From assembly GCF_025457605.1 (NCBI RefSeq), contig NZ_JAMZFY010000001.1, positions 434,001 to 498,000 of the forward strand: DNA of 64,000 bases, read 5' to 3'. The position numbers and the translations under genes are program-made. Source of the stretch: Haloarcula laminariae (lineage in GTDB: Archaea > Halobacteriota > Halobacteria > Halobacteriales > Haloarculaceae). The notes under the pieces are model-generated. The model worked only from the letters and a program-made list of their open reading frames with translations, did not search any database and was not told where the DNA came from. This document shows positions 17,367 through 26,355 of this stretch, piece after piece (positions within the stretch are counted from its first letter, which is position 1; every line of letters begins with the position of its first letter).

Positions 17367-18337
17367 TGCAATCTGACAATATCCGAACCAGCAAGTCGAT
17401 TCAACAGCAGACCGGTCGGACGTTCCATCTCGCGACCCGCCTCCTCCCCGAGCGGATTCGCCACCCGACGTACGTGATGTACGCCTTCTTCCGGGTCGCC
17501 GACGACGTCGTCGACCAGCCCGACGGGCCGGCGCCGACCGTCCAGCACGAGCGCCTGGAGGGAATTCGGGAGACCGCGCTCGGCAACCGCGACCCCGACG
17601 AAATGCCGGATGGCGAGGTGCTCTCGGCGTTTCAGGAGCTCCGAGCGGCCCACGACATCCCGGACGAAGAAGTGAACGTCTTCGTCGACGCGATGGAGAT
17701 GGACATCGACCAGGCCCGCTACGACACCTTCGAGGACCTCCGAGAGTACATGCGCGGCTCCGCCGTCGCCGTGGGGAACATGATGACGATGGTGATGGAC
17801 CCCCCCGAGGCAGAGACCGCGCTCCCCCACGCCCAGGCCCTGGCCGAGGCGTTCCAGCTCTCGAATTTTCTCCGCGACGTCCGCGAGGACATCCGCGACT
17901 ACGGTCGGGTGTACCTCCCCCAGGAGACCCTGGAACGCCACGGCGTCACCGAGGAGCAACTGGCGGCGGCCGAGGTCGACGACGGCTTCCGCGCGGTGAT
18001 GCAGGAGGAGCTGGCCCGGACCGAGGACCTGTACCGGGAGGGCGTCGCCGGCATCCGCTATCTCCCCGACGACTGCCAGTTCGCCGTCCTGCTGTCGGCG
18101 GTGCTGTACGCCGAACACCACCGGCTCATCCGCTCGCGGGGGTACGACGTGCTCACCGAGACGCCGGAGCTGACCCGGCGCCGCCGGCTCTGGCTGCTCG
18201 CGAAGACCTGGTGGCACTGGCGGCGCAACGGCGACCCCGAAGCGACGTTCTACGCCGTCAGCGCCGTCTCGGAGCGCGGCTCCGGGACCACACAGACCGG
18301 CCGGACCAGTCACGGCCAGCCCACGTGGCGGGGCTGA
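17366..18337 (+). CDS. crtB: Phytoene synthase
   Basis: 323 residues of the squalene/phytoene synthase family. Both Asp-rich Mg-binding motifs are present: ADDVVD (about residue 45) and the LRDVREDIRDYGRVYLP block (about 170). It condenses two geranylgeranyl-PP into phytoene at the head of the C40 carotenoid pathway, feeding bacterioruberin and retinal. It is followed after 16 bp by crtY and blh, all plus strand and probably one operon. Confidence 0.92.
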   Translation: MQSDNIRTSKSIQQQTGRTFHLATRLLPERIRHPTYVMYAFFRVADDVVDQPDGPAPTVQHERLEGIRETALGNRDPDEMPDGEVLSAFQELRAAHDIPDEEVNVFVDAMEMDIDQARYDTFEDLREYMRGSAVAVGNMMTMVMDPPEAETALPHAQALAEAFQLSNFLRDVREDIRDYGRVYLPQETLERHGVTEEQLAAAEVDDGFRAVMQEELARTEDLYREGVAGIRYLPDDCQFAVLLSAVLYAEHHRLIRSRGYDVLTETPELTRRRRLWLLAKTWWHWRRNGDPEATFYAVSAVSERGSGTTQTGRTSHGQPTWRG

Positions 18338-18353
18338 TGCCCGCCCGGCGTCG

Positions 18354-19130
18354 ATGACCGCCGGCATCGACTACCTCGTCTTTCACGCCGTGGCGCTCCT
18401 CCCCGTCGTCGCCGCGCTGGCGCTGCTGGCCCGCTACCGCCTCGGGGCCCGGGGCGACGTGCTCGCGGGGACGCTGGTGCTCTCCGGGCTGGCGCTGGTG
18501 TACACGACGCCCTGGGACAGCTATCTCATCACGCGTGGCGTCTGGTGGTACGGCGACGGCGCGGTCCTCGTGCGGTTTGGCGCCGTCCCGCTGGGCGAGT
18601 ATCTGTTCTTCGTCCTCCAGCCGCTGCTGGTCGCGCTGTGGACCGCCCGGTTTCCGGTCGAGACGGCGCGGCCGCTGTCGGTGCCCCTGCCCGAGCGGGC
18701 CCTGGGGCTGGCCGCCGCCGGCGCGGTCGCCGCCGCGGGACTGGCACTCCTCGGTGCGGACAGCGGCCTGTACCTCGGTTCGCTGCTGGTGTGGAGCGCC
18801 CCAATCCTGGGCATCCAGTGGGCATTCGGCTGGCCGTTTCTGGTTACGGAGTGGCGTACCGTCCTGGCCGGGACGCTCGTGCCGACGCTGTATCTCTGGG
18901 TGGTCGACCGGGCCGCCATCGAGGTCGGGCTCTGGACGCTGTCGGAGCGCTACACCACGGGCGTCGCCGTCCCGCTGCTGGGGCTCCCGATAGAGGAAGC
19001 CGTCTTCTTCCTGCTGACCTCGCTGTTCGTCGTCCAGGGGCTCGTGTTGTACGTCTGGCTCGTCGCCAGGGTGCGGGCGGCCGGACACCGCGGACTGAAC
19101 CCCCTCTCGACGCTGTCGGGAGGGCGGTGA
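18354..19130 (+). CDS. crtY: Lycopene beta-cyclase (CrtYcd type)
   Basis: 258 residues with about seven membrane segments and two copies of the lycopene-cyclase-domain pattern: YTTPWDSYL and PLGEYLFF in the first half, LPIEEAVFFLL in the second. This is the fused form of the heterodimeric CrtYc/CrtYd cyclase used by haloarchaea to make beta-carotene. It ends 3 bp before blh, so lycopene is channelled to beta-carotene and then to retinal. Confidence 0.88.
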   Translation: MTAGIDYLVFHAVALLPVVAALALLARYRLGARGDVLAGTLVLSGLALVYTTPWDSYLITRGVWWYGDGAVLVRFGAVPLGEYLFFVLQPLLVALWTARFPVETARPLSVPLPERALGLAAAGAVAAAGLALLGADSGLYLGSLLVWSAPILGIQWAFGWPFLVTEWRTVLAGTLVPTLYLWVVDRAAIEVGLWTLSERYTTGVAVPLLGLPIEEAVFFLLTSLFVVQGLVLYVWLVARVRAAGHRGLNPLSTLSGGR

Positions 19131-19133
19131 CGC

Positions 19134-20153
19134 GTGGCGACCCGCACCGCCCGCGAGACGCTCCGGCCGCTGGTGTTCGCCTCGGGATGGGCCGGCCTCG
19201 CCGTGGCCGTCCTCCCGTCTCTCGCCGGCTTCCGCCTCCCGGTCGTCGTCCAGTACGCGCCGCTGGTCGCCAGCGCCCTCCTGTTGGGGTTGCCCCACGG
19301 CGCCGTCGACCACCTCGCCGTCGCCCGTACTCGCGGTCGGCGACCCGACCGGCGAGCCGTCCTGCGTGTCGTCGCCCTCTACGTCGCCGTCGGTGGCGCC
19401 TACGCCGTCGGCTGGTTCCTCGCGCCCGCGGCCGCCTTCGCCCTGTTCATCCTCGTCACGTGGTTCCACTGGGGGCAGGGTGACCTCTACGCGCTCGTGG
19501 CGCTGGCCGACGCCGACCACCTCCGCTCGCGCGCCCAGCGCGCCGGAACCGTCGCCGTCCGCGGCGGCCTCCCGATGCTCGTTCCCCTGCTCGCCTTTCC
19601 CGAGTGGTACCGGCGGGTCGCGACGACGCTCGTGGGTCTGTTCGCCCCCGACGCCGTCGCCGCGCTCTCGCCGGCCTTCCGCCCGGACGTCCGCCTCGCG
19701 CTGGGCGTCGGCTACGGCGCCGTCGTCCTCGTGACCCTGGGCGTCGGCTACGCCCGCGCCCGGGACCGCCGTCCCTGGCGCCTCGACGCCGCCGAGACGC
19801 TCGGGCTCGCCGCCTACTTCGCCGTCGTCCCGCCGGTGCTCGCCATCGGCGTCTACTTCTGTCTGTGGCACTCGCTGCGCCACATCGCCCGCCTGCTGCT
19901 CGTCGACGCCGAGGCGACGGCGGCGCTCCGGGCGAGCGAACCGACCGCCGCGTTCGCCCGCTTTGCCAGGGACGCCGCGCCGCTCACGCTGGTTTCGCTC
20001 GCCCTGCTCGCCGGCCTCGCCCTAGTCGTCCCGAACCGCCCCGAGACCGTCCCCGAGTGGGTCGGGCTCTATCTGGTCTTTATCGCCGTCGTCACGCTCC
20101 CGCACGTGGTCGTGGTGACGATAATGGATAGGGAGCAAGGCGTCTGGGCGTAG
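19134..20153 (+). CDS. blh: Brp/Blh beta-carotene 15,15'-dioxygenase
   Basis: 339 residues from a GTG at 19134, with about eight membrane segments. The iron-binding His pattern of the family is seen in GLPHGAVDH, TWFHWGQGD, LWHSLRHI and LPHVVV. It cleaves beta-carotene into two retinals for rhodopsins. No opsin gene lies in the window, so the retinal must serve a rhodopsin encoded elsewhere. Starts 3 bp after crtY. Confidence 0.9.
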   Translation: MATRTARETLRPLVFASGWAGLAVAVLPSLAGFRLPVVVQYAPLVASALLLGLPHGAVDHLAVARTRGRRPDRRAVLRVVALYVAVGGAYAVGWFLAPAAAFALFILVTWFHWGQGDLYALVALADADHLRSRAQRAGTVAVRGGLPMLVPLLAFPEWYRRVATTLVGLFAPDAVAALSPAFRPDVRLALGVGYGAVVLVTLGVGYARARDRRPWRLDAAETLGLAAYFAVVPPVLAIGVYFCLWHSLRHIARLLLVDAEATAALRASEPTAAFARFARDAAPLTLVSLALLAGLALVVPNRPETVPEWVGLYLVFIAVVTLPHVVVVTIMDREQGVWA

Positions 20154-20184
20154 CCGGCAGGCTGTACGTGGAACGACTGCCGAG

Positions 20185-20448
20185 TTAGTTCAGGTACGTG
20201 AGGGCGACGCCGACCGTCGACAGCACCGCTGCGAGTGCCACGAGGCGCGTCGCTCCGGCGGAGACTTCTTCGGTCGCGCCGTCGGCTAACGTGTACCCGC
20301 TCGTCGCACAGAGCAGACCGCCGCCGACTATCGCGAGCACGCCGGCCAGGTCGCTGGTACCCGGTTCGAGCAGCGTCCCGACACCGTTTACAGCGATAGT
20401 GAGCCCGACCACGGCCATCGAGCCGTGGTAGACGACTGGCCTGTTCAC
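20185..20448 (-). CDS. Small membrane protein, unknown
   Basis: 87 residues with three hydrophobic segments (about 12-28, 36-52, 66-84) and no charged pocket or motif that I recognise. Convergent with blh, separated by 31 bp. Confidence 0.5.
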   Translation of the reverse strand: MNRPVVYHGSMAVVGLTIAVNGVGTLLEPGTSDLAGVLAIVGGGLLCATSGYTLADGATEEVSAGATRLVALAAVLSTVGVALTYLN

Positions 20449-20493
20449 GTCCGAAAATGTAGATACGACAGAAAAGCTCTTCCGGTGGCCCAG

Positions 20494-20625
20494 TCAGCTG
20501 ACCAGTTTCGTTGTCTCCATATAGCGGTTACAGATGTCACAGAAGGCGCTGTCGTTCGCTTCGATGATCGGATTGTTCTCACACTCCGGGCACGCTTTGT
20601 CGGTCGCGCGGTTTTCTTTCGTCAT
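20494..20625 (-). CDS. 43-residue zinc-ribbon microprotein
   Basis: A short gene reading MTKENRATDKACPEC then FCDICNRYMETTKLVS. Two C-x2-C knuckles (CPEC and CDIC) are 14 residues apart, a compact zinc ribbon. A TATA-like GGTTTAATGTA lies 24-33 bases upstream on the minus strand (20648-20657), fitting a leaderless transcript. Haloarchaea encode many such small zinc proteins; the role is unknown. The plus-strand frame across it is a shadow. Confidence 0.65.
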   Translation of the reverse strand: MTKENRATDKACPECENNPIIEANDSAFCDICNRYMETTKLVS

Positions 20626-20777
20626 ACATCGCTGTTGGAACCTGCGTACATTAAACCTATTATATGTCTGTCATGTTTGTTCCTGTAGCTCACGGAAGCG
20701 CTATATAGCCGCGACGGAACCGCGAAAAACAGCCGGCGTACCCGGCTCGCTCGCTTCGAGGCGCTTCGGGCCTCGGT

Positions 20778-21368
20778 TTACTTGCCTTTGCCCTGGTTCG
20801 AGCGGATGGAGGGACGGGTCTTCTCCGAGCCCTTGCCCTTGCCGCTCAGCCCGCGGTTCCGGCGGCCGGCGCCGGTCAGACCGCGGAAGACGCGGTCGTT
20901 CTGGTCGGGCTCACAGATCCAGTTGAGGTCGTCGTCGTTCTGGATGGCGGGGTGCTCCGGGTCCACGAGGATGATTTCGTGCCACTTCTGGCGGCCGTCC
21001 TGGCCGACGGAGTAGCTGTTGAGGACGCGGAGGTTCGGGTAGACGCGGGCGGCGCGCTCCTCGGCGACGCGCTGGAGGTTCTTCCGGCGGGTGATGCGGG
21101 TGACACCCTGGCGCTTCGAGCGCCGGCCGGCTTTGTGTCGCTGCTTGCGCGCGCTGCCCTTGCGGACGGAGACGCGGGCGACGACGACGCCCTGTTTCGC
21201 CTTGTACCCCTGCGAGCGGGCCTTGTCGAGTCGGGTCGGCCGCTCGATGCGGACGACCGACCCCTCGTCGCGCCACTCCTGCTGGCGCTGCCACTGCAGT
21301 TCAGCTAGTTTCCCCTCTTTGGGGGTCTGCCATGCGTCTCGGATGTACGAGTATGCACTTCGTGCCAT
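20778..21368 (-). CDS. rpl15e: 50S ribosomal protein L15e
   Basis: 196 residues, basic for a haloarchaeal protein. It begins MARSAYSYIRDAW and carries the family motifs RPTRLDKARSQGYKAKQG and GLTGAGRRNRGL. Archaeal/eukaryotic-type large-subunit protein bound to 23S rRNA. It stands alone here rather than in a ribosomal operon. Confidence 0.97.
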   Translation of the reverse strand: MARSAYSYIRDAWQTPKEGKLAELQWQRQQEWRDEGSVVRIERPTRLDKARSQGYKAKQGVVVARVSVRKGSARKQRHKAGRRSKRQGVTRITRRKNLQRVAEERAARVYPNLRVLNSYSVGQDGRQKWHEIILVDPEHPAIQNDDDLNWICEPDQNDRVFRGLTGAGRRNRGLSGKGKGSEKTRPSIRSNQGKGK

Positions 21369-21599
21369 TGTGTTTCACCACGGGCGTTGCGTGGTTCAAG
21401 CCCCGTCGAGGACTCACATCCCGACCTGCACACGCAGGTGCCCGCTGGTGCCCGTCGTCCAGCGAGTTGTCGACTGTTCCACAGTCGCGGCCTTAAACGG
21501 TTCGAAGCCACGCGACCGTGTGTGTGGTGCCCATACACGCGTTCCTACGCGCTGGGAACCCCCTCGAACGTTATAACGACTGTACCCGTATCGGGGCGT

Positions 21600-22556
21600 A
21601 TGGACCGCGTAGTCGCAACCGACGACCCGATGATAGACGTCGACGTGCTTCGCGACGAACTCGATGCCGAGGTCGCCGTCGTCGACGACAGCGAGGCCGC
21701 GTTGCTGGCGGCCACCGACGCCAACGCGTTCGTCGTCAACGTTAACACGCCCGTCACCGCCGAGGTCCTCGACGCCGTCGACGACCTGCGAATCGTCGCC
21801 AGAGCCGGCGTCGGCATCGACAACATCGACGTGGCCGCGGCCGCCGACCACGGCGTCGCCGTCACCAACGCGCCCGACTACTGCACCGACGAGGTCGCGA
21901 CCCACACCGTCGCACTCCTGCTCGACTGTATCCGGGGTGTCGCCGCCTACGACCGCGACACCCGCGCCGGGAACTGGGGCTGGGAGCGGGGTCGGGAACG
22001 CCACCGACTGCGCGGAACCACGGTCGGGCTGGTCTCTTTCGGCCCGATAGCCCGCCGGGTCCGCGAGCAGCTCCGGGGCTTTGCGGTCGACGTTATCGCC
22101 TACGACCCCTACGTCGACGCCGACGCGATGGCCGAGGCCGACGTCGAGAAGGTGGGGCTCGACGAGCTGTACGCCCGGGCCGACCATGTCTCCCTGCACG
22201 CGCCGGTCACCGACGAGACCCGCGGGATAGTCGACGCCGACGCGCTCGACGCGATGGACGACGGGGCCGTCCTCGTCAACACCGGCCGCGGCGCGCTCGT
22301 CGACGAGGACGCGCTGGCCGCGGCGCTGCGCGAGGGGACCATCGCCGCCGCCGGGCTCGACGTGCTCGGGACGGAGCCCCCCGAGGCGGACCACCCGCTC
22401 CTGGGACTGGACAACTGCATCGTCACTCCCCACGCGGCGTGGTACTCCGAGGAGGCTCGCGACGACCTCAACGCCACCGTCGTCGAGAACGTCCGGGCCG
22501 GACTGGCCGGCGAGACGCCGCCGAACTACATCGACCCCGAGACCGACTGGCTGTAG
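21600..22556 (+). CDS. D-2-hydroxyacid dehydrogenase (CtBP/PGDH-like)
   Basis: 318 residues. The substrate domain flanks a Rossmann NAD domain (VGLVSFGPIARRV near residue 140). The catalytic Arg, Glu and His are visible in NTGRGALVD, DVLGTEPPE and TPHAAW. No C-terminal ACT/ASB domain, so it is not a full SerA. It would reduce a 2-keto acid or oxidise a D-2-hydroxyacid; the substrate is unknown. GTTATAAC about 30 bases before the ATG is a likely TATA box. Confidence 0.85.
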   Translation: MDRVVATDDPMIDVDVLRDELDAEVAVVDDSEAALLAATDANAFVVNVNTPVTAEVLDAVDDLRIVARAGVGIDNIDVAAAADHGVAVTNAPDYCTDEVATHTVALLLDCIRGVAAYDRDTRAGNWGWERGRERHRLRGTTVGLVSFGPIARRVREQLRGFAVDVIAYDPYVDADAMAEADVEKVGLDELYARADHVSLHAPVTDETRGIVDADALDAMDDGAVLVNTGRGALVDEDALAAALREGTIAAAGLDVLGTEPPEADHPLLGLDNCIVTPHAAWYSEEARDDLNATVVENVRAGLAGETPPNYIDPETDWL

Positions 22557-22617
22557 GGGCGCGACGGGCCGGTGTCCGGCGGCTGTCGTAGCTCGGTCTC
22601 GGTACGGGACTCGAAAA

Positions 22618-23004
22618 CTAACAGTCGAACCGCGTCCGCCCGTTCCCCAGCGGCTCCCGCGCGATGAGCGTCGTCAACAGGTCACGAGCCAGGTTTCTGC
22701 CGTACGCCACGAGGCCCGGAGCGCACGCATCGGCCGCTCTGGCCTGGTGGTAGTCACAGTACAGCGCGACCGGGAGCACCGGCGCGACGAACACGCCGGC
22801 GACGGTGACGCCGAGTTCGACCGGTCCGCCCTGTACGACCGTGGCGGCAAGTCCGACCAGCAGCCACGCAGCGGCGCCGTGGACGACCGTCGGGCGCCAG
22901 TTGTGGGCTGGCGCGCCTTCGGTGACGCGTTCGCTGCGTTTCGACGACTGACACGACATATCCGATGAACGGGTCTCACCGGCATCACTGGACGTTCGGC
23001 GCAT
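22618..23004 (-). CDS. Hypothetical haloarchaeal membrane protein
   Basis: 128 residues (or 113 if it starts at the ATG at 22959). Two hydrophobic helices at about 45-60 and 66-85 are followed by YCDYHQARAADACAPG and a basic amphipathic end. No family is recognised. It is divergent from the HTH_10 regulator, and a TATATAAG-type box between them could serve either gene. Confidence 0.5.
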   Translation of the reverse strand: MRRTSSDAGETRSSDMSCQSSKRSERVTEGAPAHNWRPTVVHGAAAWLLVGLAATVVQGGPVELGVTVAGVFVAPVLPVALYCDYHQARAADACAPGLVAYGRNLARDLLTTLIAREPLGNGRTRFDC

Positions 23005-23020
23005 GCCGAAATCTACCGGG

Positions 23021-23028
23021 GATATAAG
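23021..23028 (+). promoter_or_regulatory. TATA box for HTH_10 regulator gene
   Basis: GATATAAG centred about 27 bases before the GTG at 23052, the exact spacing for a leaderless haloarchaeal mRNA; it supports the GTG start. Confidence 0.55.
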
Positions 23029-23051
23029 CCACTCCCCCGCATACCCCCGCT

Positions 23052-23837
23052 GTGCGCGAGTTCATCTTCACTATCGACTACGACCGGAACGTGGACCCGC
23101 TGATGGACGTGTTCATCGACTACCCGGAGACCCACTCCCGGTCTATCGCCTGCAACGTGACCGAGGCGGGGATGTGGCGGCTCGAACGGGTCGCCGGCCC
23201 CGAGGCGGCGCTGGAACAGCTAGACGACGTCTACGAGAGCCCGGTGCAGTGTACGGAGTGTATCGGTACCCGCGACTGCGTGACAGACTGGTACTACGAG
23301 GTCATCTCCCGCGAGTCGGGCCGCCGAACGGTGTACAGCTACCGTTCGGAGGCCGGCGACTGCCACTCCATCCCCAGGCTCGCCATCGAACACGTCGGCC
23401 AGGGGGTCCTCGTCGAGACCGAGCGCCGGGGGAGCCGCTGTGAGTGGCGGCTCCTGCTCTGTTCGGACGAGGGCATCGACGACCTCTTTTCTGCCCTCGA
23501 AGCGGAGCTTCGGCCCGGGCTCACCGTCGAGTTCCGCCAGCTCGGCGAGCCGGCCTACTGGGCCGACGAGGCCGTCACGCTCGCGGAGCTCCCCCCGGAA
23601 CAGCAGGCCGCCGTCGAGGCCGCCGTCGACTACGGCTACTACCGCACCCCCCGGGACGTCTCGCTTTCCGACCTCGCGGAGCGCCTCGACATCTCCCGGT
23701 CGACGCTGCAGTACCGCCTCCAGCGCGCCGAGTCGTGGATCGTCCGCTCGTTCGTCACCCGCTCGATGGGACCTGTCGAGGCCGACGAGGCTGTCGCCGA
23801 GGGGAGCCGGCTCCGGGTCGGCCGCTCCAGTGTGTAA
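23052..23837 (+). CDS. HTH_10 (Bat-type) transcriptional regulator
   Basis: 261 residues starting with GTG. The N-terminal 200 residues are a ligand- or partner-binding region with four Cys (YESPVQCTECIGTRDC, about 58-75), possibly redox or metal sensing. The C-terminal HTH_10 (about 195-245) has QQAAVEAAVDYGYYRTPRDV and ISRSTLQYRLQRAE. The regulon is unknown; tfb lies immediately downstream. Confidence 0.78.
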   Translation: MREFIFTIDYDRNVDPLMDVFIDYPETHSRSIACNVTEAGMWRLERVAGPEAALEQLDDVYESPVQCTECIGTRDCVTDWYYEVISRESGRRTVYSYRSEAGDCHSIPRLAIEHVGQGVLVETERRGSRCEWRLLLCSDEGIDDLFSALEAELRPGLTVEFRQLGEPAYWADEAVTLAELPPEQQAAVEAAVDYGYYRTPRDVSLSDLAERLDISRSTLQYRLQRAESWIVRSFVTRSMGPVEADEAVAEGSRLRVGRSSV

Positions 23838-23850
23838 CTGACTCACATCA

Positions 23851-23904
23851 TTTGGCGTGTGCCAACCGAGTTCTGATACCCGATGGGCGTGTTCGTATGA
23901 ACAC
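23851..23904. promoter_or_regulatory. Two palindromes upstream of tfb
   Basis: TTGGC-GTGT-GCCAA at 23852-23865 and GTGTTC-GTAT-GAACAC at 23889-23904, both perfect inverted repeats within 90 bp of the tfb start. The first, as TTTGGCGTGTGCCAAC, matches 14 of 16 bases of the element at 36811-36826 before the oxidase locus. Confidence 0.5.
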
Positions 23905-23939
23905 ACGCGAGCCGCGACCCACGCTCGCACTCTATCCCC

Positions 23940-24932
23940 ATGACTACACTCAGCACCTACGACGCCCACGAGCGCGAAACCGACGAGGAGGACGCAGTCG
24001 CTGACGAGCACCGCTGCCCGGACTGTGGCGGCTCTCTCACCAGTGACGCCTCCCGTGGCGAGACGGTCTGTGGGGACTGCGGTCTCGTCGTCGCGGAAGA
24101 CGAGATAGACCACGGCCCCGAATGGCGCGCGTTCGACTCGGCAGAGCGCGACCAGAAGTCCCGCGTCGGCGCTCCCACGACCAAGATGATGCACGACGAG
24201 GGGCTCTCGACCAACATCGGCTGGCAGGACAAGGACGCCAACGGCAACGCGCTGTCGGCGAGCCAGCGCGAGAAGATGCAGCGCCTGCGGACCTGGAACG
24301 AGCGCTTCCGGACCCGCGACCACAGCGAGCGCAACCTCAAGCAGGCGCTGGGCGAAATCGACCGGATGGGCTCCGCGCTGGGCGTCCCCGAGAGCGCCCG
24401 CGAGACCGCGAGCGTCGTCTACCGGCGCGCGCTTGACGAGGGCCTGCTCCCGGGCCGCTCCATCGAGGGCATCGCCACCGCCGCGCTGTACGCCGCCATC
24501 CGGCAGGCGAACCTCCCCCAGACCATCGACGACATGGTGCTCGTGAGCCGCGTCGACGAACAGGAGTTCACGCGCGCGTACCGCTACATCAACCGCGAGC
24601 TCGCCCTGGAAATCGGCCCGCCGGACCCGGCCGACTACCTCACGAAGTTCGCCTCGCAGGTCGACGCCAGCGACGAACTGGTACGCCGGGCCCGCGAACT
24701 CATCGAGACGGGCAAGGCCGCCAACGTCCACAGCGGCAAGAGCCCCGTCGGCCTGGCCGCAGCGGCCATCTACGCCGCCGGCCTGCTCGTCAACGAGGAA
24801 CTCACCCAGGAGACGGTCAGCGAGGCCACCGACGTGAGCACGGTCACCATCCGCGACCGCTACCGCGAACTCCTCGAAGCCGAGTCCGCCCGCGACACCA
24901 CCGCGACGAGCGGCTCCAACGCCAGCGCCTGA
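23940..24932 (+). CDS. tfb: Transcription initiation factor IIB (TFB)
   Basis: 330 residues. An N-terminal zinc ribbon (CPDCGGSL and CGDCGLVV, about 23-48) is followed by the B-reader/linker (EWRAFDSAERDQKSRVG, STNIGWQDKDANGN). Two cyclin repeats (about 125-210 and 220-310) contain TIDDMVLVSRVDE and ATDVSTVTIRDRYREL. It bridges TBP-TATA complexes to RNA polymerase. Haloarchaea carry several TFBs, so this may be one specialised copy; it has its own palindromic control region. Confidence 0.95.
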   Translation: MTTLSTYDAHERETDEEDAVADEHRCPDCGGSLTSDASRGETVCGDCGLVVAEDEIDHGPEWRAFDSAERDQKSRVGAPTTKMMHDEGLSTNIGWQDKDANGNALSASQREKMQRLRTWNERFRTRDHSERNLKQALGEIDRMGSALGVPESARETASVVYRRALDEGLLPGRSIEGIATAALYAAIRQANLPQTIDDMVLVSRVDEQEFTRAYRYINRELALEIGPPDPADYLTKFASQVDASDELVRRARELIETGKAANVHSGKSPVGLAAAAIYAAGLLVNEELTQETVSEATDVSTVTIRDRYRELLEAESARDTTATSGSNASA

Positions 24933-25018
24933 GAAGCGGAAACGGGGTTGCACCGCTCCAGATACTTAATTGTTCGACCGACCGGACCTATTTATCCCCG
25001 CCCCGCCCACTGCCGGGT

Positions 25019-25933
25019 ATGACGGCTACTGTGACCGGCAAGACGGTTCTCGTCACCGGCGGCGCTGGCTTCGTCGGGAGTCACATCGCCGACGCCCACC
25101 TCCCCGACAACGACGTCCGGATTCTCGACAACTTCTCCAGCGGCCGGCGGGCGAACGTCCCCGACGCCGCCACGCTCGTCGAGGGCGATATCCGCGACGA
25201 CGCGGCCCTCTCCGAGGCCATGGACGGCGTCGACGTTGTCTTCCACCAGGCGGCCATCGTCAGCGTCGCCCGCTCGGTCGAGGACCCGACGACGAGCGGC
25301 GCGGTCAACGCGAACGGGACCCTTGCGGTTCTGGAGGCGGCCCGCCGGCAGGACGCCCGCGTCGTCTTCGCCTCCAGTGCGGCCATCTACGGCACCCCCG
25401 AGACGCTCCCGATAACCGAGGGCGAATCGAAGGAGCCGGCCTCGCCGTACGGCCTGGAGAAGCTCACGAGCGACCACTACTGCCGGCTGTACGACGACCT
25501 CTACGACCTCCCGACGGTCGCGCTGCGCTATTTCAACATCTACGGGCCGCGCCAGTCCGGCGGCGACTACGCCGGCGTCATCAAGGCATTCACCGAGCAG
25601 GCCCGTGACGGCGGCCCGCTGACAGTCCACGGCGACGGCGAGCAGACCCGGGACTTCGTCAACGTCGCTGACGTGGTGCAGGCGAACTGCCTCGCCGCCA
25701 CCACCGACGCCACCGGCGAAGCGTTCAACGTCGGCACCGGGACGCGAACCTCGGTCCGACAGCTCGCGGAGATAATCCGGGACGAGGTCGACCCGACCGC
25801 CGAGATAACCCACGTCGACGCCCGCGACGGGGATATCCGTCACTCGGCCGCCGACATCGCCAAGGCCCGGGAGCGCCTGGGTTTCGAACCCACGATCTCG
25901 CTCGCCGACGGCCTGCACGACTATCTGAGCTAG
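25019..25933 (+). CDS. galE: NAD-dependent epimerase/dehydratase (UDP-glucose 4-epimerase-like)
   Basis: 304 residues, extended SDR fold. NAD motif GGAGFVGS (about 14-21), catalytic SSAAIYG and Y-x3-K (YGLEK, about residue 145), and FNIYGPRQ near 180. Most similar in pattern to GalE/GlmM-type sugar nucleotide epimerases feeding glycoprotein or S-layer glycans; substrate not determinable. TATA-like CTATTTATC lies about 25 bases upstream. Convergent with the halocyanin gene, overlapping by 4 bases. Confidence 0.82.
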   Translation: MTATVTGKTVLVTGGAGFVGSHIADAHLPDNDVRILDNFSSGRRANVPDAATLVEGDIRDDAALSEAMDGVDVVFHQAAIVSVARSVEDPTTSGAVNANGTLAVLEAARRQDARVVFASSAAIYGTPETLPITEGESKEPASPYGLEKLTSDHYCRLYDDLYDLPTVALRYFNIYGPRQSGGDYAGVIKAFTEQARDGGPLTVHGDGEQTRDFVNVADVVQANCLAATTDATGEAFNVGTGTRTSVRQLAEIIRDEVDPTAEITHVDARDGDIRHSAADIAKARERLGFEPTISLADGLHDYLS

Positions 25934-26355
25934 TCTTCGACGACCACGGTGCCTTTCATCCCGGACTCGTGGGGGATACAGAAGTACGGGAACTCCCCCG
26001 TCGTCTCGAAGGTGTGTTCGTAGCTGTCCTCTGAAGCGACGGCCCCCTCGCTGGGGTAGGCCTCCCTGGCGGCCGACTCGCTATCGAACTCGCCGGACGC
26101 GAAGTACGTCCCCCCGTCGGGGAGCTGTTCCTCGTACGCGGTGACGCTGTGTGGGACCGAGCCGGTCGTCGTCCAGGTGACCGTGTCGCCGACGCTGACG
26201 GTGATATCCGCCGGCTCGAAGTTGAGGTCGTCGGTCATCTCGACCAGGTTGTCCGTGTCTCCCCCGGTCGGCGTGTCGGAGCCGGACCCACCACAGCCCG
26301 CGAGTCCCCCTGCCAGTGCCACGCCACTCATCCGTAGGACGGTCCGTCTGTCCAT
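25930..26355 (-). CDS. Halocyanin-like blue copper lipoprotein
   Basis: 141 residues. A twin-arginine signal (MDRRTVLRMSG) with lipobox LAGC gives a lipid-anchored outer-face protein. The plastocyanin fold spans about 50-141, with type 1 copper ligands His in VPHSV, then Cys, His and Met in YFCIPHESGMKG. It carries electrons between membrane respiratory complexes. An extra frame upstream of the chosen ATG is short and unlike the family. Confidence 0.9.
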   Translation of the reverse strand: MDRRTVLRMSGVALAGGLAGCGGSGSDTPTGGDTDNLVEMTDDLNFEPADITVSVGDTVTWTTTGSVPHSVTAYEEQLPDGGTYFASGEFDSESAAREAYPSEGAVASEDSYEHTFETTGEFPYFCIPHESGMKGTVVVED

